Shown one piece after another: positions 26,527-34,480 of a DNA stretch of 64,000 nucleotides (its first letter is position 1; every line of letters starts with the position of its first letter). The position numbers and the translations under genes are program-made. Below the pieces are notes generated by a model. The model saw only the letters and a list, made by a program, of their open reading frames with translations. It had not been told where the DNA came from and made no database searches. Where the stretch lies: positions 1 through 64,000 of the forward strand of contig DUUM01000230.1 in assembly GCA_012841565.1 (NCBI GenBank), in the 5' to 3' direction. The DNA is from Candidatus Epulonipiscium sp. (lineage in GTDB: Bacteria; Bacillota_A; Clostridia; Lachnospirales; Cellulosilyticaceae).

Positions 26527-27372
26527 ATGCTTAATGATTTCGATCGAAGACTTGAGGTGCTAGAAGGTTTTGAGACAGATTATGTACGTCTTTTATACTA
26601 TGATTTACCCAAAGATTTTTCTAGTATCTATAAAACATATAGCTATACCCGGTTTTGTACAATTTTAAGTGGCGAAAAAATTGTTACAATAGATAATAAA
26701 AACACGTTTACATATGGGAAGAATAACTATTTACTACTTCCTGCTCATACAACGGTTCAAATGGATATGGATGTTGATACAAGGGCCCTAGTATTTGAGT
26801 TAAACGATGATCTTATTAATGATGTTTTTTCTAAAGTGGATGTGGATGAAGAAATTTTACAAAGTGTAAAACAAGACAACAATTATAGTTTGGGTCACAA
26901 TAAATGGAACGTATGCCAAGATGCTTTCAATATTTTAGAAATATCTAAACAAAATAAAAAAAACAGTGAATTTTTGATTGATTTATACGCTCAAAAGTTA
27001 GTGTTTGATTTAATTCAAGATAAATCAACACGCCGTATTCTTGAGTTAGATTCTAATAATCCGATTAATATGGCCCTTAAGTTTATTCATGAAAATATTC
27101 ATAGAGCCATTAATATAGGGGAACTAGCAACACAATTATATATGTCAGAATCTAATTTCTCCCACTTATTTAGAAAAATGATGGGAATGACACCAGGAGA
27201 ATATATAAAAGATAAAAAATTAGAATTAGCGAGCACCTATTTAAAAATAGAAGATGTAACCAACGTAGCTTATAGCTTGGGGTATGTGAATATTTCATAC
27301 TTTATTAAAATTTTTAAAGATAAATATAGCCTGACACCTAAGCAATATAAGCTGACATACTATAAAAACTAA
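26527..27372 (+). CDS. AraC-family transcriptional regulator
   Basis: A 281-residue one-component regulator. The N-terminal half (about 1-170) is a cupin-like sensor of the AraC_N type with the motif LLPAHTTVQMDMDVD. The C-terminal half has the two helix-turn-helix units (NIGELATQLYMSESNFSHLF and VAYSLGYVNISYFIKIFK) and the typical SLTPKQYK end. An ATG at 26518 directly abuts AGGAGG and is too close to it, so I choose the ATG at 26527. It is transcribed away from nfnA-nfnB-adh and is the obvious candidate to control them; related regulators often sit beside alcohol or aldehyde dehydrogenases. A REP-like palindrome follows the stop by 17 bases. Confidence 0.9.
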   Translation: MLNDFDRRLEVLEGFETDYVRLLYYDLPKDFSSIYKTYSYTRFCTILSGEKIVTIDNKNTFTYGKNNYLLLPAHTTVQMDMDVDTRALVFELNDDLINDVFSKVDVDEEILQSVKQDNNYSLGHNKWNVCQDAFNILEISKQNKKNSEFLIDLYAQKLVFDLIQDKSTRRILELDSNNPINMALKFIHENIHRAINIGELATQLYMSESNFSHLFRKMMGMTPGEYIKDKKLELASTYLKIEDVTNVAYSLGYVNISYFIKIFKDKYSLTPKQYKLTYYKN

Positions 27373-27389
27373 GATGAGATTTAGAGAGA

Positions 27390-27447
27390 GGGGACGGTTC
27401 ACAAATATTCGTAGTTTTCGAAACTGCCAATATTTGTGAACCGTCCC
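27390..27447. repeat. REP-like palindrome, copy 6
   Basis: GGGGACGGTTCACAAAT left, ATTTGTGAACCGTCCC right. The inner stem is partly degenerate (ATTCGTAG against CTGCCAAT), with TTTTCGAAA at the tip as in copy 5. Confidence 0.95.
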
Positions 27448-27478
27448 TGGGGTTGTAGGATGACTTTAAAATTAGGTA

Positions 27479-27534
27479 TTGACAAACCCCAAGAACAAGA
27501 TTATATTAATAGTGTACTACGTTAACTAATACAC
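27479..27534 (+). promoter_or_regulatory. Promoter and candidate operator of the GntR/ABC operon
   Basis: TTGACA at 27479-27484, 17-base spacer, TATATT at 27502-27507. Overlapping the start point, GTGTACTA and TAATACAC (27512-27534) form an inverted repeat with one mismatch around a 7-base centre. It is a likely binding site for the YtrA-type GntR repressor encoded first in the operon. Confidence 0.7.
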
Positions 27535-27612
27535 ATAGAACAGGTTAGTTTTTTCTAAAATTTGAAGTTGAATCATAAATATGTAAAATTTAAATTAAGT
27601 GGAGGTGAATTA

Positions 27613-27993
27613 ATGATCAATATTGATCCAAGAAGCAGCCAGCCGATATACGAACAAATTGCAGATCAAGTAAAAGAAAATATTATTAAGGAAATTATGA
27701 TGCCTGGGGATCAGCTGCCCTCTATACGGCAGCTATCATCTATGATTTTGGCAAACCCCAATACGGTCAGCAAAGCCTATCAGGAGCTAGAGCGTATGGG
27801 GGTTATAGAGACAGTTAGAGGAAAAGGTACATTTATACGGACAGATTATAAGGCAAAGGCAGATGATGATAAGATGAACGAAATCAAAAAGGCACTAAAG
27901 AAGATCATTGTTGAAATGCATTATATGGGACTATCTAAAGAACAAATGAATCAGGCGGTAGAAGAAATATATAAAGAATTAGAAGGGGAGTGA
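27613..27993 (+). CDS. GntR-family regulator, YtrA subfamily
   Basis: A 126-residue repressor. The winged helix (about 8-75) shows QPIYEQIADQVKENI, GDQLPSIRQLSSMI, PNTVSKAYQELERMGVIE and RGKGTFI, the standard GntR pattern. The short C-terminal tail of two helices is typical of the YtrA subfamily, which lacks a ligand domain and controls adjacent ABC transporters. The ATG at 27613 follows GGAGGTGAATTA; an ATG at 27562 has no ribosome site. The ABC gene starts 4 bases after its stop. Confidence 0.93.
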   Translation: MINIDPRSSQPIYEQIADQVKENIIKEIMMPGDQLPSIRQLSSMILANPNTVSKAYQELERMGVIETVRGKGTFIRTDYKAKADDDKMNEIKKALKKIIVEMHYMGLSKEQMNQAVEEIYKELEGE

Positions 27994-27997
27994 TTGA

Positions 27998-28873
27998 GTG
28001 ATAAATATTAACAATGCAACCAAACGGTTTGGTAATTTTACCGCCATTTCAGATATTAATATATCGGTAAAAAAGGGTACTATATTTGGCTTAATAGGTG
28101 AAAATGGAGCAGGCAAGACGACGCTGATTCAGTGTATGACAGGGATTTATAAGGCAGATGATGGGGAGATTACAATCAATGGGGAGCAGATATACGAAAA
28201 TCCCATTGTAAAAGAACGCATGGGCTACGTTGCGGATCAAAATCAATACTTTCCATTTTTTAAAGTAAAAGAAATGGTTGAGTTTTACAACAGAACTTAT
28301 CCAACCTTTTCAACAGAAAAATTTAATCACTATAACCTTATTTTTAAACTAGATGAAAACAAAAGAGTCCGTCAGTTATCAAAAGGGATGCAAATGAGGC
28401 TGTCTTTAATGCTAAACATGGCCATTAATCCAGACGTTTTAATTCTAGATGAGCCAACATCAGGCCTTGATGTCATTGCCAAAAAACAAGTGCTAGATAT
28501 TTTATTGCAAGAAGTAGCTCAAAATCAGCTAACAATTTTTATATCTTCTCATCATTTAGGTGAGCTAGAGCGTATATGTGATGAAATCGCCATGATTCAT
28601 AGAGGAAAAATTACATATATGAGTACCCTGGATGAAATGAAGAAAAATATTAAAAAGCTTCAGGTGGTGTTTGACCAGAATGCACCAGTAGATTTAAGTG
28701 CATGGGAGGACGTACGGACAGTGGAAAAAGTAGGAAGGGTTTATTACATTATTACACAAAAGTATTCTAAAGACCTAGAGGATAAACTGTATAAAGCAGG
28801 GGCCAAGTTTATAGAACAAATGAACCTAAGTTTAGAAGAAATATTTGTGTACACCAGTGAGGAGGGGGAGTAA
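27998..28873 (+). CDS. ABC transporter ATP-binding protein (YtrB-like)
   Basis: A 291-residue ATPase. Walker A is GENGAGKTT near residue 36, the signature is RQLSKGMQMRLSLML (a degenerate LSKGM form common in this group), Walker B is VLILDEPTSGLD and the H-loop is ISSHHLGE. A C-terminal extension of about 80 residues follows, as in ABC-2 type exporters. The start is GTG at 27998 behind GAAGGGGAG. It overlaps the next gene by one base (TAATG). It energises the two membrane proteins that follow. Confidence 0.94.
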   Translation: MININNATKRFGNFTAISDINISVKKGTIFGLIGENGAGKTTLIQCMTGIYKADDGEITINGEQIYENPIVKERMGYVADQNQYFPFFKVKEMVEFYNRTYPTFSTEKFNHYNLIFKLDENKRVRQLSKGMQMRLSLMLNMAINPDVLILDEPTSGLDVIAKKQVLDILLQEVAQNQLTIFISSHHLGELERICDEIAMIHRGKITYMSTLDEMKKNIKKLQVVFDQNAPVDLSAWEDVRTVEKVGRVYYIITQKYSKDLEDKLYKAGAKFIEQMNLSLEEIFVYTSEEGE

Positions 28874-30003
28874 TGATTTTTAGACACCCTCTATTTTGGA
28901 AAGAATGGAAAACAGTTAAGTGGTGGTGTGGCCTAATGACAGCTATGTTTTTGATTATGTTTCTTTCAGTTAGCCATTCACTAGGTCAATACCAAGAAAT
29001 GCTTTTAGGAGAAGATGGAGCTCTTACGGATTATGTACATAGGATAGGTCAAGGAGGCCGTGTCATAGAGCCTATGTTCTTAAGCAATTTTAATAAAAGT
29101 TTTGAGAGCTTAGTATTTTTACTTGTACCCATTATTGTGATTATGAGCATTATGTTATTTCAAAGTGATCGAAAAGAAGGTGTTGGCATGTTTGTGAGCA
29201 GCCTTCCTTTTACAAAAAAAGAGCAATTTAAGGTTAAGTGGTTTGTGGGGATATTGGCCTTTACCATTCCATTTTTATTAGCCACTGTGCTAACTGTAAT
29301 TATGCGCCAGGCAAATATAAGCTGGATTCGTCAGTGGTATAGCGCACTTGGCTATGATGGGTTGCTAACCTATGATGCCGTGGGGCTTGTGATGGGTATT
29401 TTAGCCCAATCTTATTTGTTTATAGTTGCTTTTTTTAGTGTCCTTATGCTCATGCAAAGTTTAATCGGCAACAATATAGCCGCTAGTCTTATAGGGGCGA
29501 TTGTCGTCGCAGTGCCTTGGTTTATTTTAGAGGCAGGGGGAGCAACCTTATCTCGTGTTTTTAATAATGATAGTTGGCGTTTATATAATATCAAGTGGAG
29601 CAATTTGTATTACTTTATAGCGCCTGATAGTGGATTTATCCTTGAACACATTCAGCTTGGACAAAATGAACTCTTGATTCACCCCGTTGTTTCAAAGGAA
29701 TATTATCTCATTAAGATTATTATTTTAATCGCTATTTCAGTTATAGCCGTTTATGGTGGTCTTAAGTTTTATGAAAAAAATGACACGAGTCGCAATGGAT
29801 ATTTACTGATGTTCCCGTGGATGAAACACATATTAGTACCCGGAGTTGTTTTATGCAGTGGATTGCTGGGGAACAATTTGATCAGGCAATTCATTCGGAT
29901 TCAATCAGTTCCTTATGAAATCATTACATTTGTCATTAGTGCGTTAATAGGTTATTTACTAATGGCGACAATTATTAAAATATCTGAGAAACATGGTGGG
30001 TGA
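28873..30003 (+). CDS. ABC-2 type membrane protein (first paralogue)
   Basis: A 376-residue protein with about eight hydrophobic segments and an N-terminal HPLFWKEWKTVKWW stretch shared with its neighbour. It carries SLPFTKKEQFKVKWFVG near residue 112. It belongs with YtrC/YtrD-like permeases. Exported substrate is unknown; B. subtilis Ytr responds to cell-wall antibiotics. The start directly follows GAGGAGGGGGAG. Confidence 0.88.
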   Translation: MIFRHPLFWKEWKTVKWWCGLMTAMFLIMFLSVSHSLGQYQEMLLGEDGALTDYVHRIGQGGRVIEPMFLSNFNKSFESLVFLLVPIIVIMSIMLFQSDRKEGVGMFVSSLPFTKKEQFKVKWFVGILAFTIPFLLATVLTVIMRQANISWIRQWYSALGYDGLLTYDAVGLVMGILAQSYLFIVAFFSVLMLMQSLIGNNIAASLIGAIVVAVPWFILEAGGATLSRVFNNDSWRLYNIKWSNLYYFIAPDSGFILEHIQLGQNELLIHPVVSKEYYLIKIIILIAISVIAVYGGLKFYEKNDTSRNGYLLMFPWMKHILVPGVVLCSGLLGNNLIRQFIRIQSVPYEIITFVISALIGYLLMATIIKISEKHGG

Positions 30004-30051
30004 GATGAAAATAAATCTAGATAAATCAAATGGTAGAAGGGAAGTGGGAAA

Positions 30052-31152
30052 ATGATGAATCATCCATTGGTAAAAAAAGAATGGAGGAGTTTAAAATGGG
30101 TTATGCTACTCTACGGCTGTCTGTTTGCATTTTTTGCACTGATACTGAGTGACAATATGGCCCAGGAAAAAACTTCTCATCTTTTAAGACAATACCGAGA
30201 AGCTGTTTTTGTAAGTCAATTATATGGACTGAGTCAGTTAATGGTTCCAATGCTTTTAATCTCTATGATGATCGTTGTAGGGGTCTTATTTATTCATGAT
30301 AGGAATGGTCATATTGGTAAGTTTATAAATAGCTTGCCTTATACACGCAAGGAACAGTTTAAGATTAAATACGTAATGGGGATGACCACATTTACAGTGC
30401 CACTACTGTTTTTCGCAGGCACTATTTATGCCATTCGAGGACATCACCAGGGCTGGATTGGCAGGGTTTATAAGTACGCCTCTTTGGGGGAATTCTTAAA
30501 AGCACAAGATAGCGTCTGGGTTTTGCTTCTTTGGCTTGTATTCGTATGGCTTCTTATGTTAGCAACGTACTCGGTTTTAATGATGATCCAAACGTTGATT
30601 GGCCAAAATATAGTGGCTAGTATAATAGGAGGGATTATTATTTTAGTGCCACTATTTTTAGTGTATGCAATTCCAGTAAATCTATGGTTACTATCCACCC
30701 TAGATTTTCGTTACTCAGAGAAGCTGGTGACAAGGGTACTGATCTTTTTATATGGCATTCCAGAATTTAAATTCACAGGCAATGTTTCAGGGGTGAATAT
30801 GTATAACCTATTTGACAGTTATACCAATATCTATGGGGGGTATACCTACCAGTGGTTTCCATTATATATGGCTATTTTAGTCCTTGGAATTATGATAAGC
30901 ACGTTACTAGGGTCCTATTTTATGGCCCATTATGATGTTGAAAAAAATGGGGAAATTGCTCTTTACCCTTGGGTAGGAAAACTGTTAGTCATAGGTACAA
31001 CCCTATGTAGTTTGCTTTTATTTCCAGTGATGTTTGCAATGTTTACAGGTATAGAAAATCCCGTTGCAACCATGATATCAATGGTAATGGGTGCTGTTTT
31101 AGGTTATTTTATTAGTCGTAAAAGTATAGAAATGACGGCAAAACATGGATAG
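30052..31152 (+). CDS. ABC-2 type membrane protein (second paralogue)
   Basis: A 366-residue protein clearly paralogous to the one before: HPLVKKEWRSLKW at the start, SLPYTRKEQFKIKYVMG near residue 98, LIGQNIVASIIGGIIILVP near 183, and a final acidic/aromatic membrane turn. About eight membrane segments. The two probably form the transmembrane dimer of the exporter. The gene pair most likely arose by tandem duplication. Confidence 0.87.
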   Translation: MMNHPLVKKEWRSLKWVMLLYGCLFAFFALILSDNMAQEKTSHLLRQYREAVFVSQLYGLSQLMVPMLLISMMIVVGVLFIHDRNGHIGKFINSLPYTRKEQFKIKYVMGMTTFTVPLLFFAGTIYAIRGHHQGWIGRVYKYASLGEFLKAQDSVWVLLLWLVFVWLLMLATYSVLMMIQTLIGQNIVASIIGGIIILVPLFLVYAIPVNLWLLSTLDFRYSEKLVTRVLIFLYGIPEFKFTGNVSGVNMYNLFDSYTNIYGGYTYQWFPLYMAILVLGIMISTLLGSYFMAHYDVEKNGEIALYPWVGKLLVIGTTLCSLLLFPVMFAMFTGIENPVATMISMVMGAVLGYFISRKSIEMTAKHG

Positions 31153-31167
31153 AAAGCAGGTGAGAAG

Positions 31168-32217
31168 ATGAAACGATTTATAATGGCTATGATGAGTATG
31201 GTCATGTTGGCTGGATGCGCAAATCCTTATACTTCTAAGTCACAAATAGGAAGTGTGGGACGAGAAAGTATTAGGCAAGAAAATCTTATTTTATTTTCAG
31301 ATTTAGAAAAAGGATTTCAAGATAACAATATGAAGCTGATCAAAGTGACTCCTCTAGATGCTCCTGAAGAGCAGTATAACTTCGAAGATGATCGTGTAAC
31401 CATAACTGTTATGGTAGACGCGCTTACATTTCAAGATGAGCAATTTGTCAGTGATATTTTTATAGATCCACTGAATAATTATATGAAATTAGCTGAGCAT
31501 CCGGCAGTAAAAATTATGGCTGATATGATGGGTGAAGAACAACTGCTGGCTTGGGTAGCTGATAGAGAAAATGGAAGGACACAAGCAGGTAAAAATCATA
31601 AGAATATACAAGAGTTATTAGCGATGGACAGATGTTATTTGTTTTACGAGTATTGGTCAGGAAGTGATAGGAGGGGACTGGGGTTTAGTTGGGCATTCAA
31701 ACCTAGTATTTCTACAGCGTTTGAAAAGATAGCACGCCAGCTTGAAGAAGATGGAATGCTTACAACAGGCTACATACAAGGAGCAGGTGGGGAAACCCTA
31801 ACAGCTACGAATTCGGGCTATTATTTATTACAGAGAATGGCGCATTCGGTAGGTGAGGATATAGCTGTCGATATAGATCAGGCGGCGGCTTATCAGGTGA
31901 TGCACGATAAAAACAAACCTGGTAACTATAGTGTTCAATTATACGGGTATATGAGAAGTGACTTAACTTATCCTGCGCATGTAGAGGATATGCCAGGCCT
32001 GGATGAGATTACCCAGCTAATGAATATGGGGCAGGAAGAGTTTACAGCTATTACAGATGAGATTAATAAAGAGCTTACAGAGGCTAAAAAGATCCGAAAT
32101 AATAATCTTCGCGGAGAGTATTATTTCCAAGGAGAGGTGGGGGGATATCGTTATATCATAACGGTTCCACAGGGCATTGCAGTCTATAACTTTACGGTGC
32201 TGATAGAGAAAATCTAG
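31168..32217 (+). CDS. Putative lipoprotein of the Ytr-like operon
   Basis: A 349-residue protein with a short signal peptide and lipobox VMLAGCANP, giving a lipidated Cys at residue 17. The rest is soluble and mixed alpha/beta with no motif I recognise. The ATG follows CAGGTGAGAAG, 15 bases behind the second permease, so it is the last gene of the operon. By position it could be an extracellular accessory or sensor of the exporter, which is inference. The stop is followed by a REP-like palindrome after 15 bases. Confidence 0.85.
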   Translation: MKRFIMAMMSMVMLAGCANPYTSKSQIGSVGRESIRQENLILFSDLEKGFQDNNMKLIKVTPLDAPEEQYNFEDDRVTITVMVDALTFQDEQFVSDIFIDPLNNYMKLAEHPAVKIMADMMGEEQLLAWVADRENGRTQAGKNHKNIQELLAMDRCYLFYEYWSGSDRRGLGFSWAFKPSISTAFEKIARQLEEDGMLTTGYIQGAGGETLTATNSGYYLLQRMAHSVGEDIAVDIDQAAAYQVMHDKNKPGNYSVQLYGYMRSDLTYPAHVEDMPGLDEITQLMNMGQEEFTAITDEINKELTEAKKIRNNNLRGEYYFQGEVGGYRYIITVPQGIAVYNFTVLIEKI

Positions 32218-32232
32218 GGCTGGGACTGGCTA

Positions 32233-32291
32233 GGGGACGGTTCACAAATATATATAGTTTTTAAAACTAGTGATATTTGTGAACCGTCCCC
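32233..32291. repeat. REP-like palindrome, copy 7
   Basis: GGGGACGGTTCACAAAT left and ATTTGTGAACCGTCCCC right; the inner stem TATATAG/CTAGTGA is imperfect. Lies between the lipoprotein stop and a separate bidirectional terminator. Confidence 0.95.
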
Positions 32292-32303
32292 TTCCTATAC
32301 AAT

Positions 32304-32340
32304 AAAAATGGGCTACCTACAGTATAGGGAGCCCATTTTT
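32304..32340. terminator. Bidirectional terminator
   Basis: AAAAATGGGCT pairs with AGCCCATTTTT, with an inner CCTA/TAGG pair. A-rich on one side and T-rich on the other, it can end the Ytr-like operon (plus strand) and the 59-aa gene (minus strand). Confidence 0.85.
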
Positions 32341-32355
32341 GTAATAACATATTTA

Positions 32356-32535
32356 TTACGTATCCTTTTTATTATAGGTACTGTTTTTAAAAGTAGCCTC
32401 AGTTGGCATGGGTTTAGAATCCGTAACCACACCATCGTCAGGGTTACCATAAAAATCCTGTCGAATCATTTCTGTTTGATCTGTCCCAGCAGGTGTATTA
32501 GTTATAGTGGTGCGTTTTCCTACATTACTCTTCAT
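32356..32535 (-). CDS. Small hypothetical protein, 59 aa
   Basis: A short minus-strand reading frame beginning MKSNVGKRTTITNTPAG and ending FKNSTYNKKDT. The ATG at 32533-32535 is preceded by AAGGAGGTTTTCAA, a near-ideal ribosome site, and the stop is followed within 20 bases by the bidirectional terminator. The protein is polar, rich in Thr, Asn, Asp and Lys, has no membrane segment and no Cys, and looks unstructured. I do not recognise a family. It is too small to be found by a 60-residue cut-off. Good translation and termination signals make it likely to be real. Confidence 0.7.
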   Translation of the reverse strand: MKSNVGKRTTITNTPAGTDQTEMIRQDFYGNPDDGVVTDSKPMPTEATFKNSTYNKKDT

Positions 32536-32706
32536 TTGAAAACCTCCTTAATAAAAAGTAGTTTGCGCTATATGATGAAAAATATGTATAGAATATGAAT
32601 ATAAAGTGGATAATGTTAACAATGTGTATGTTGAACATAAATTGAAAATTAGATATAATATAATGTATAAGATAAAATGCATAGAATAATAAGTTGGAGG
32701 TATAAT

Positions 32707-32928
32707 ATGGCTGATATTAAATATGAAATTATAGAAGAAATAGGAAAGGTTTCAGAATCAGGAACAGCTTGGGGCAAAGAGCTTAATTTAATTAGTTGGA
32801 ATGATAGGGATCCCAAATACGATTTAAGAGACTGGGCACCTGAACATGCAAAGATGGGTAAAGGGATTACATTAAGTAGAGAAGAGCTAAAGGTTTTAAA
32901 AGAAATTTTAAATAGGTTAGACCTATGA
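32707..32928 (+). CDS. ydbC: YdbC/PC4-like ssDNA-binding protein
   Basis: A 73-residue protein with the YdbC/PC4 pattern: YEIIEEIGKVSESGTAWGKE, NLISWNDRDPKYDLRDWAP and MGKGITLSREELKVLKEIL. The family binds single-stranded DNA or RNA through a four-stranded sheet and helix as a dimer, and may act in transcription. GTTGGAGGTATAAT supports the ATG at 32707. It overlaps relQ by 4 bases, so the two are translationally coupled. Confidence 0.9.
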   Translation: MADIKYEIIEEIGKVSESGTAWGKELNLISWNDRDPKYDLRDWAPEHAKMGKGITLSREELKVLKEILNRLDL

Positions 32929-33617
32929 ATCTAGCAACAATAGACATGAGAGAAGTCCAGTTACTCAAGGATAGTCCAGATAGATTTGAATTGATTCAAG
33001 CAATGCAAAACGAGTGGATGCCTTTTATAAAAAGTTATGAAATGGTTTTAGTAGAGCTTGAAAGTGATTTTAAGATTTTAGACTTAGAATGGAATGCTAC
33101 CTACGGGTACTCTCCTATTGAGCATATTAAAACAAGACTAAAGAATCCAACATCTTTAATTAAAAAAATCGAAAGTAGAAATATTATATTTAATCAAACA
33201 GAAATAACAAAATCGATTAAAGATATTGCTGGTATAAGGATTGTAACAGGGTTTATTGAGGATGTTTATATGATGTTAGAGCATATAAAACAAAGGGAAG
33301 ATTTAAGAATCACACAGATTAAAGATTATATTGAAAATCCAAAGCCTAGTGGGTACAGGAGCTTACATATAATTGTTGAATCCAAAGTAATATTATCAGA
33401 TCAGGTTGTTTGGGTGCCGGCAGAAATCCAAGTACGCACACTTTCTATGGATTTTTGGGCATCCTTAGAGCATAAACTTCAGTATAAATATAAAAACAGT
33501 GGAGAAATCCCTGATATAGATAAGCAGTTGTTAAAGGACGTAGCCATGTCATCGTTTGAAAATGATATTCAAATGAGTCTACTACGACAAAAATTATTAG
33601 CAATCAAGTATGTATAG
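32925..33617 (+). CDS. relQ: Small alarmone synthetase, RelQ/YjbM type
   Basis: A 230-residue (p)ppGpp synthetase without a hydrolase domain. Core motifs are KDIAGIRIVTGFIEDVYMM (about 97-115), PKPSGYRSLHIIVES and VPAEIQVRTLSMDFWASLEH, which hold the pyrophosphate-transfer and GDP/GTP sites. A C-terminal helix region of about 35 residues for tetramer formation is present. It makes alarmone from ATP and GDP/GTP in the cytoplasm, usually induced by cell-wall stress. It follows ydbC with a 4-base overlap; a GNAT enzyme follows 11 bases later. Confidence 0.92.
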   Translation: MNLATIDMREVQLLKDSPDRFELIQAMQNEWMPFIKSYEMVLVELESDFKILDLEWNATYGYSPIEHIKTRLKNPTSLIKKIESRNIIFNQTEITKSIKDIAGIRIVTGFIEDVYMMLEHIKQREDLRITQIKDYIENPKPSGYRSLHIIVESKVILSDQVVWVPAEIQVRTLSMDFWASLEHKLQYKYKNSGEIPDIDKQLLKDVAMSSFENDIQMSLLRQKLLAIKYV

Positions 33618-33628
33618 GAGATTTTTTC

Positions 33629-34138
33629 ATGGAATTTAAAATAGCAACAAAGGAAAATGTTCATGCCATTATGGAAATTATTCAAAAGGCACAAACGTAT
33701 CTTAAGGAACAAGGGATTAATCAGTGGCAAAATAATTATCCGAATAGTGAAACCATCAATAATGATATTCAGAACAACAATGGCTATATTTTAATTAAAG
33801 ATAATGTTATTATTGGCACTGTAGCGGTTATAGTTGGTCCTGATAAAACCTATAAATCTATTTATAATGGGGAATGGATAACTGATGGTAAGTATACAGT
33901 TATTCATAGAATGGCTGTTAACCCAGATTATCACGGACTTGGATTAGCCACTAAAATTATAAAACAGGTAGAAGAGATGTGCAAAAGCAAAGGCATACCT
34001 AGTATGAAAGTAGATACTCATAAAGAAAATAGATTAATGCAAAAGGTACTTCTTAAAAGTGGGTTTATATATTGTGGTATAATCTATTTAGAAGACGGGA
34101 ATGAAAGAATGGCATTTGAAAAAGTAATTAAGGTGTAA
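33629..34138 (+). CDS. GNAT-family N-acetyltransferase
   Basis: A 169-residue acetyltransferase. Acetyl-CoA motif A is HRMAVNPDYHGLGLATKIIK (about 94-113), followed by motif B with SMKVDTHKENRLMQKVLLKSGF, in two parts SMKVDTHKENRLM and LLKSGFIYCG. The acceptor is unknown. It sits in the ydbC-relQ operon. No hairpin terminator was seen between it and the T-box promoter of hisS. Confidence 0.88.
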   Translation: MEFKIATKENVHAIMEIIQKAQTYLKEQGINQWQNNYPNSETINNDIQNNNGYILIKDNVIIGTVAVIVGPDKTYKSIYNGEWITDGKYTVIHRMAVNPDYHGLGLATKIIKQVEEMCKSKGIPSMKVDTHKENRLMQKVLLKSGFIYCGIIYLEDGNERMAFEKVIKV

Positions 34139-34150
34139 AACTAAATTACC

Positions 34151-34179
34151 TTGACGAAAATAGGTTAAATAGATACAAT
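34151..34179 (+). promoter_or_regulatory. Promoter of the hisS-aspS T-box operon
   Basis: TTGACG at 34151-34156, 17-base spacer, TACAAT at 34174-34179, about 20 bases before the T-box leader. Confidence 0.75.
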
Positions 34180-34194
34180 ATATACATTATAAAG

Positions 34195-34436
34195 ACATAT
34201 AAAGCGATGAAAAGAAAAAGTAAGATCTATCAGTCAGAGAGGAGGCATTAGCTGAAAGCTTCCAAGGATCCGAAGACATCTTAGAGTCTGCATCTGAAAT
34301 TAATATTAGGATGCGGCGTATAGCTACGTTACAAGCAAAGAGCGGGAGACTAATAGGATTAGTTTTCAAGCAGGGTGGTACCACGGGCATATCGTCTCGT
34401 CCCTGACATTTTTTGTCATGGATTGGGCGATATTTT
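34195..34436 (+). ncRNA. T-box leader of hisS-aspS, specifier GAC (Asp)
   Basis: The leader has an AGUA element at 34218-34221, the AG-bulge motif CAGAGAG, the apical GCTGAAAGC and the specifier side GAAGACA. The codon GAC (Asp) lies at 34275-34277. The antiterminator T-box GGGTGGTACCACG is at 34373-34385. A terminator stem follows (ATATCG with CGATAT and TGACA with TGTCA) and ends in TTTTAA. An uncharged cognate tRNA should prevent termination and let the synthetase operon be read. The base after GAC makes CAT (His) readable one register on (34277-34279). Confidence 0.92.
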
Positions 34437-34480
34437 AATGGAATAAAATAATTTTAAAGCAAGTGAGAAAGGGGAATATC

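Noticed and set aside
32308..32598. 96-aa plus-strand ORF
   Set aside because: Starts inside the terminator and is antisense to the better supported 59-aa gene.
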